From contig CM040103.1 of the NCBI GenBank assembly GCA_022496805.1, forward strand, positions 6,218,001 through 6,282,000: a stretch of DNA of 64,000 nt, in the 5' to 3' direction. Positions 57,076-64,000 of the stretch are shown here, in pieces. The notes below the pieces were generated by a model, which was not told the DNA's origin, did not search any database, and saw only the letters and a list, made by a program, of their open reading frames with translations. Made by a program: the position numbers and the translations under genes. This stretch comes from Pohlia nutans (taxonomy: Eukaryota > Streptophyta > Bryopsida > Bryales > Mniaceae). Numbering within the stretch: position 1 is the stretch's first letter; every line of letters begins with the position of its first letter.

Positions 57076-57512
57076 ATTGATTTATCCTAAATTTTGTAAT
57101 TATTTAGATAAAAATACATTTTATAAGATATTTCAAATGTTTTTATTTGTATAAATCATAGTAATTACAGAAACGTTCATAATAGTATGAAATTTTATAG
57201 GAAAAATGAAAATAATAGTGATGAACAACAATGTGTCAATGGCATACTTCTTTAGCTTACATAAAAAGAAATTCAATAGAAAATATATTCTGCATTGTAT
57301 ATTGGAGTTTTAAGGTTTTGAACTTTCAATTGCAGTAAAAATCGCAATTTTAACAATTTTTTAGAATCGTAAATTGGACTATAAAGTAGAAGATAACCTC
57401 CACACTTTGTTAATTGGGACCATTTTCATTTGAAATGAGGAACTACCTAGATGAATATTAGCGTTTGATTGAAAAACAACCAAACATGGCCCCACGTGGC
57501 TCCTTGCAAGGG

Positions 57513-58095
57513 TTAACTCTTAAATGCCTACATCCCTCTTCAAATTTGGAAAATTGCAGAGATTGATTAAAAAATGCAACTAAAAGGAATATTTTGAACT
57601 TGTTGTATGAATATAAGCTGTACATTATGAATTTTAGATTCTCTCCATGCATTTAGATCTATGAATGCAATCAACAATATTTTGTATAAAATTTGAAAAT
57701 TTTAATTCAAATTCTTTTGTAATTTGATTACAAATAAGATATTAACAATCAATGGATGAAATTTTTTGTGATTGGTTGAAATGTAATATTCTAAGTGTAG
57801 TGATTTTTGGAGAATTTTTGGTTGCTTAATTTTATGAATTGATTTTTTAAGAACATTTTTTGATTTGCTTTGAACTAAGGTCTTTGAAATTTTTGGTGAA
57901 TCATTGCAACATGAAATGAGGCATAAAAATTTCACAATTTGTCTCCTTTCTAATCGGTTTACGGATGCATGAAGCTAGCTTCCTATAAAATCCATAGTAA
58001 AAAGTCCACCCTACAAAACGTCCATGATGGTTGAGAAAACGTGGATGAAATCTTTACATCTTTACCAAAAAATTGGGCAGTAAAAGTGCTAAGGA
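57513..58095. mobile_element. Family D element, TTAA left end
   Basis: Left TTAACTCTTAAATGCCTA; the right half shares ordered blocks with 43440-43696. The right terminus is degenerate. Confidence 0.5.
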
Positions 58096-60686
58096 CAATG
58101 TACTTAAAAAAATTTAAACAAGTTTTAAAAGTATTGTCATTATTATATAAACTATTGCGGCCCTCTCTTATTAGCCCAAGTATTCCCAGTGATTTTTCCA
58201 TACTTTCATTTTTTATTTTTAGATCAATTTATCCAATTTTTAGTTCAATTTTTGGCGACAAAATTAGATTAAAAATCCACAACTTCTAGAATGTAGATGC
58301 ATATCCAAAAAAATAACTTCAATGCATCCCTTTTCATTGAGAGCTTCAATCCATAGATACTAAAAACAAGACCAACAATCTCAATGTCTGGGAGAGCTCT
58401 ACGTAACATTCAAAACAAAACAAAACAAAGCACACTACCTTCCTTAATGTATAGACTAGTGTGCCCTTGTGTTATGGCCTAGTGTTCCACTTGATTTAGC
58501 CATCTATTTTTTTTATTCTATTTGGATTGTACGTTGCTTGCAAAAAAAATATTTTTTCTTAACTTACTTAGTGTTGTGTGAAAAGGTATATTTTAGATCA
58601 TTCTCAACCAGGTAGTGTAAAAGGGTGTTCAATGCAAAGTGGACTTTCAAAATAATGAGATCGTCAACATAGTCTTTGTTCTTGGGATAGAGCCAACAAG
58701 GTAGAAAACTAACTCCGTTGACGCATCCATCTTAGTTTCCACAATTTTCATTTTGTAGTAACAAATTGTTTTGCTTTGAAACTAGTCTATGAATTGATTT
58801 TGAACCGTCCCCAAATTCAGTTATCATTACAAGTATCAGAGTTATTGACTTTTATCCCTTTGAAATAGACAATTTTGGAAACAAAATTGATATCGCAAGG
58901 CAAGGGCAAGTATGATTGTTGGGTTGTGAACGGTTTGGATCCACTTTAGAGAATGAAAGCGAATTCTCACAGGAGAGCCAAATATTATGACACCTCCAAT
59001 TTATTGAGTTTGGACTTTGTAGAGATTGGTTTTATAACAAGTCTATGGAAGGGTTTAAGTTGTCAAAACAACTTCCACTTTAAAAATTCACAAGGATTAC
59101 ATAACGTCATTAGATTGAGAGATATGAAGTCTCCAGCGGACCGTTTTGATGCTCGTGCAAGAATCTAAATCTTAATTGAAAATTTTAAAAGAAATTTAAT
59201 TATATATATATATTGTATGTAATTAATAAAAAATATAAATATATATTAAAACTTGTACACCCAATCTGATGTGGTCAAATGACTGCCACATTAGATCCAC
59301 ATCAATTTTTATTTTTTTTAATAAATTTACTAAAAAAATATTTTTTACTAAAAAAATATGTTTTAATAATAAAATATTTTTATTAAAGTTTTTGAATGAG
59401 AACTCATAGTCTTCTAAAGGCCTTAGATTCCCTCTAATGTTCATTATCCCTTGTAAGGTGTACTCTAGAATTAAAATTGTTGCACGAGAATCGCCGTAGT
59501 GAATTTTAGAATATTGGATATGCCACGTAAAGAATGATGGGGGAGAGTTAGAAGTCCATTATAGCCCTGCCTCAAGAATCCCATGTTTTAATTCTCTTAT
59601 CTTTTATGGAGTGAGGGCAAAAGAACGAGCTCTAGCAAGGACTAATAATAAACACCTTATGTACATGTACATCGCTTACTTGTAAACTCTAATTTTATTT
59701 TTGTAAAATCATCATTTTTAATTGCTAATACTATAAAATATTCTAGCTTGGAAAGGTGCTTTTGAATTGCTTATTTTGATGGTTGTGGGTGTATACTACT
59801 TTATGATGTCTAAAAGGACTATACATTGCATTCTTGAAATTATTTATTTATTTTTAAATGTAAGATACCGTGGTATACTAGCAGGTATGCCTAATACTTA
59901 ATTATTTATAAAAATAAATTTAGAAAAAACCATATATTCTTCAAAATCTATTTTTTTGCCCATAAAAAAAAATTGAAAAACAATTTTCCAAAATTTTAGG
60001 CTTTTTTTTAAGAATTATTTTGTGCCAAACTTGCTAGTAAACTACGGTAGTAAGAATACATCACCGATATGGATTATACATAAATAGAAAGTAAAAAAGG
60101 AAAAGTGTTAATGAAAGGTGTTATTACAAATAACCTCGTGGTCAAGGTTTGATTATAAGGGTGTGTACGTCAAAAATATTTTTTAAGATTTGCAAATTTT
60201 ATTTGCACTATGATTTTTCCACTGACAATCCTTTCCTAACTCCATTTAAAAAAAAAGTTTTCAAGATTTATTCTTCTTTCTTTCAAAAATTAACATCTCA
60301 TTATGGAGACCTAGGAGCATTCTTTGTAAAAAAAATGGAAGTAGTGATAGGACTCAATTTCATGTCATGTGTTGCTTTCAATTTCTACCTTTTAAATGAC
60401 ATGTTACAAAAAGTTGTTTTTCAAATAATGGGTTGAAATTTAAATGAATCCTCAAAGGACTGATCAAGCCCCATCGGTTCGGTTTTTTCAATTTTCAAAC
60501 CACTTTGATCATGAATTTTTATTAATGAAGAATTTTGTAAGATTAGTTTTCTTTTTTAGACATCATTCACGATAATAATGATATGTACTCACAATAAGAT
60601 ATGATATTTTACTAAAAGAAATGCTTCCCACGTTTCTTTTAGTAAAAGTAATATAGATCAAATCCCCATTGCATTTTATTGGGAAC

Positions 60687-60924
60687 TAATGGGACCCGTG
60701 CCGTTGAGCACATTGAAGCCAGTTGTTTTTGAGCTTGGGTTGTCTCCTTGACGGATTCCAGCACGGAACGGTCGAGTGAGACAAACCATGTTGTATCGTA
60801 TAATAGAACTAGTGGGACCCGTGCCGTTGAACACACGAACTTCAAAGAGCTTGGGTTGTCTCCTCGACGGATTCTAGCGCGGAACAATCGAGTGAGACAA
60901 AGCATGCTGTATTGTATAATAGAT
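60687..60924. repeat. Two-copy tandem duplication, about 120 bp
   Basis: 'gtgggacccgtgccgttgaa', 'gagcttgggttgtctcct' and 'tcgagtgagacaaa' occur in both units. About 410 bases upstream of the SCE1 start codon, so possibly in its distal promoter. Confidence 0.85.
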
Positions 60925-61336
60925 AGATCTTTTTGAGCACATCTTTAATGCAAAAAACACTTTATTCTCTTAGAGAAGCAAGTTGTAATTACCTGAACTG
61001 GAATAACGGGAAAGTAAAAGAAAAACACTGGGTCTCTCTTCATCCGTGGGAACCCCAACAACCTGTACGAAATTCTTTAACCACCCTATCACCGTCTCAT
61101 TCACATCCAATGGAAGCCTATCTGAACAGGGTTTCATTCATCCGTCTGACAGAATCCGTGGGATGATAATGGCCGCACGGGAATGGGAGGCGCTGGGAAG
61201 GTGCCCAAGACCGTGACACGGGAATAGGAGCCGGGCGTGGGAAATACGCAGGGGCATAGGCCGCTCGAGCCAGCCAGTAGTCGGAGTGTGTACTCGGAGG
61301 GAGAGAGGGTAGGGCGGAGCAACAACAACAACAGCG

Positions 61337-63559
61337 ATGTCGGGCGGAATTGCGCGAGGTCGTCTCGCCGAGGAGCGCAAGGCCTGGCGCAAGAATCACC
61401 CTCACGTACTTTTGCCGCCCTTGCCGTTTTTTTCCTCGTGCATTTTGGTCCACTATCGCCTCTGTTTCGCTTTTTCTGCTGTTTCCCTTTCCTTCTTTCG
61501 TTTTTTTGATATTTCTGATCTCATATGCTTTTTCTTCAAGTTTTTGTACTTCTTTCGGCCTTCGTTTCTTTTTTTTCTGGATCGCACCGTCGGTAGTTTT
61601 GCATACATACTAGTACCGTTTCCCCTCTCGTTTGGGAAGCCCTAACTTCATGGATTAGTAACAGAGTTTTCACTTGTGTATTGCTTGAAACAATAATATG
61701 AATATGGAGTGTCATATTATGGAGGGTTAGACTGTACCGCTTTCTTTGATCTGGTTCTTAGGATTTTGGAAGTTTGGATGAACTTCTTTAGGTTTTTCTT
61801 ACATCCCCTTCCATTATATGATGTGACTATGGTATTTATCTTTCAATTATGGATTTAAGGATGTGAAAGTATCTTTTCTTTCATGTCGTCATTTGTGATG
61901 GTAGATTTTGTTGGTAAGTATTTGGTTTCGAGCTCCATGTTGAAGAAATGCCTGGCTTATTAATCGTCTAGCAGTCTTTCTTGTTTTTCTGCATGTGTGA
62001 CTGTTGTTAGGGTATGGTTTGAAGTTTTTGTCTCAACGGGTGTGGTTGGTGTTTGCAGGGGTTTGTGGCAAGGCCTGAGACAGGTGCTGATGGAGCCCTT
62101 AATCTGATGATTTGGCAGTGCACTTTACCTGGAAAAGTTGGGGTATGCTCTTTCACCTATGATAGTCATGAATGCTGTAGTTTTATTTTGGGAGATGTTC
62201 ATTTATTGGAGAAAACTTAAGTTTATGCTCTCTCTTGGTAGGAGATAGGGCATAAGCTTTGGGGTCACATATTTCATTTCACTAGTCTGTGATCTTTACA
62301 AGTTGCAGAAGCCTATTACTTTCTGCAGTCACTATCCTTGGGGTTTAGTTGATTTCGGAGGGCATGCATTTTGATCCCTAAATGTTGGTATAAGTCAACA
62401 CCCTGCTGAAGAGGCTCTTAGGATTTATGGTGAAGAACTGTTGCCTTCTCTTGGCATTTAAATTCACATTCTGGTTTCGATTCTGGCAGACGGATTGGGA
62501 AGGTGGATTTTTCCCTGTAGCAATTTACTTCAGCGAAGATTATCCCAGCAAGCCTCCCAAGTGCAAGTTCCCACAGGGGTTTTTTCACCCGAACGTGTAC
62601 CCTTCGGGCACAGTTTGCCTGTCTATCCTCAACGAAGACTCTGTACGTCTCTCAGTCCATGTGAACAGCCATGTTTGCTTTTTTCCTTATTAAATATTCA
62701 TACAGGCGTGTTTGAAGTCTTCCCTCTGTGTGTGTCTCTAATGTTAACACTTCTTTGGTTCTTGGTTCTGTTGAACGCTACTTTCATGGTAGTTTATTAT
62801 GTGCATCATAATAAGATCATTGCTCTAGTTGCTCTAATGTTAACACTTCTTTTGTTCTTGGTTCTGTTGAACGCTACTTTCATGGTAGTTTATTATGTGC
62901 ATCATAATAAGATCATTGCTCTAGTTGCTCTAATGTTAACACTTCTTTGGTTCTTGGTTCTGCTGAACGCTACTTTCATGGTAGTTTATTATGTGCATCA
63001 TAATAAGATCATTGCTCTAGTTGCTCTAATGTTAACGCTTCTTTGCTTCTTGGTTCTGCTGAACGCTACTTTCATGGTAGTTTATTATGTGTATCAATTT
63101 TTACATCGTTGTTTTGCTGAACTGAGTCTTCACTCTGGTTGATAGGGTTGGAGACCTGCTATCACTGTGAAGCAAATCCTGGTTGGTATCCAGGAGCTGC
63201 TCGATCAACCAAACCCAGCAGATCCTGCTCAGACCGAAGCTTATCAGCTTTTTATTCAGGTAAATGCTCCCTCACAAAAATATGCGCTCTGAAGTTCTGA
63301 ATGACTTCGTTTGTTTTCTGACACATTCTTTAACAGTACCAGGGTCAAGAGGGAATGTCAAGATACAGATTTTGCAAGATTCTGGTACTACCGATATAGC
63401 CATGTTGAATTTACTTCAGGCTCAGCCAATATTGCTCTAGCTGTATACTTCACCTCGTCTGACAAGCGACCTGGGCTTGGTGGTGGTTGCATACAGGATC
63501 CAGGTGAATACAAGAGACGTGTAAGGTCCCAATCGAAGCAGTACCCACCACCAATATAA
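61337..63559 (+). CDS. SCE1: SUMO-conjugating enzyme E2 (UBC9/SCE1)
   Basis: Exons: 61337-61405, 62059-62142, 62490-62642, 63146-63259, 63497-63559; 483 bases, 160 aa, the same length as Arabidopsis SCE1, all junctions phase 0. It is the single E2 that takes SUMO from the SAE1/SAE2 E1 and passes it to substrate lysines. The catalytic Cys is residue 94 in '[11 protein letters not shown]'; 'HPN' is at 84-86. The N-terminal helix '[20 protein letters not shown]' (residues 4-23) is the SUMO/E1-binding surface. '[17 protein letters not shown]' and the C-terminal '[11 protein letters not shown]' are typical. The start codon follows an 'aacaacaacaacagcg' leader. Intron 3 contains a 96-bp tandem repeat. 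The protein is certain; plants often have more than one SCE gene, so the symbol is by family. Confidence 0.98.
62737..63100. repeat. 96-bp tandem repeat in SCE1 intron 3
   Basis: 3.8 copies starting at about 62737, 62833, 62929 and 63025. Each has 'ctaatgttaacacttcttt', 'gaacgctactttcatggta' and 'aagatcattgctctagttg'. Copies are about 98% alike, so the array is recent. Confidence 0.97.
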
Positions 63560-64000
63560 AAGGCATCAGCAATGATCTTTGGTGTCAGCATAATATCTTC
63601 TGTTCTTTTGTTGACTTGTGAATAGATTTATCTTCAAAGGAGGTCCTGTATTGCAATTTCTGGAGGTTGCAAGGACTCAATGTTTCAGCTCCCAGTGCTT
63701 CAAAACTGGCAAAATCAAATGACATTTTAAATGTACGTGCTTGCAAGTGTTACTTAACTGTCCAGATACTGGGGAGGCTCCAGTTAGAACTTAGAGGTGG
63801 CTGCAGATCGTTGTGCATGGTGGGTCTACTTTGTAGACTAGGCTGCAATACATGCTTGGCTTAGTCGGACATTTAGTGAAGCAGTTTCCATGACATTCAT
63901 CTTCTGGCTTTGATTGTAAACAGTTCCAATTCGGAGCTGTTACTGTCTTTAATGGCAGAACTCTTACTTCGAACCCTCTGCTGATACTCATTGTGGAAGT
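63560..64000 (+). other. Probable SCE1 3' UTR and downstream sequence
   Basis: Unique sequence with no frame of note follows the stop codon. No clear AATAAA was identified; the transcript end cannot be placed. Confidence 0.5.

Larger units (their letters stand above)
54304..61336. other. Gene-free region between GPN2 and SCE1
   Basis: GPN2 5' sequence fills the first 400 bases, followed by an 'agatagatagatatctatc' palindrome near 54803, an unassigned GC-richer patch at 55.4-55.7 kb, and the repeats listed separately. From 58.1 to 60.6 kb the DNA is very AT-rich and I see nothing assignable. No gene is supported; frames under 100 codons are chance. Confidence 0.6.

Noticed and set aside
62495..63142. 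215-codon plus-strand frame with repeating hydrophobic segments
   Set aside because: It overlaps SCE1 exon 3 in another frame and continues through a 96-bp tandem array inside intron 3; the open frame follows from a unit divisible by three.

Overview
This is nuclear DNA of a land plant. The evidence is a set of spliced genes with GT-AG introns (plus two introns with U12-type signals), plant-type proteins (a SCE1-type SUMO E2 and a BTB protein of the Arabidopsis At3g05675 type), TTTAGGG-type telomere motifs, telo-box promoter elements, and many MITEs of Stowaway-like and Tourist-like form. The exact lineage cannot be read from the sequence. Nothing marks it as a grass or core eudicot, and a spore-bearing plant is possible but unproven. 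I saw no transposase or reverse-transcriptase reading frame, so every transposon-like element here appears non-autonomous.

Layout. 1-6956: AT-rich, gene-free, with (AT)n microsatellites and repeat remnants. 6957-15048 (minus): a complete 17-exon TIMELESS/TOF1 homologue, 1406 aa by my splice model. 15049-17213: a shared 2.2 kb upstream region with several E2F-type sites and an internal duplication. 17214-19489 (plus): CDC45, two exons, 589 aa. 22188-28500 (minus): a five-exon BTB/POZ protein, 466 aa, whose introns hold a 61-bp minisatellite and several MITEs. 28.5-46.0 kb: gene-poor, with a dense patchwork of MITEs. 46015-50133 (minus): a four-exon F-box protein, 361 aa. 50475-50700 (minus): a possible very small gene. 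51471-54303 (minus): a ten-exon GPN-loop GTPase 2, 301 aa. 54.3-61.3 kb: gene-free and repeat-rich. 61337-63559 (plus): SCE1/UBC9, five exons, 160 aa. The end of the window is probably its 3' UTR.

How the genes relate. TIM and CDC45 act at the same replication fork (fork-protection complex and CMG helicase) and lie head to head across an intergenic region carrying E2F-like motifs, which suggests shared S-phase transcription. The other genes (SUMO conjugation, RNA polymerase II assembly GTPase, BTB and F-box ubiquitin-ligase adaptors) are housekeeping or regulatory genes with no obvious operational link.

Most notable. (1) Several unrelated families of short elements all end in TTAA-CCCCTAA / TTAGGGG-TTAA. 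This matches the TTAA target site and CCC-starting termini of piggyBac-type transposons, which are not usual in plants. (2) Two U12-type introns, one of them AT-AC, occur in the GPN2 gene. (3) An F-box intron has both splice junctions lying inside copies of the same 22-bp direct repeat. (4) A Stowaway-like MITE is inserted exactly in the GTA of a TIM splice donor.
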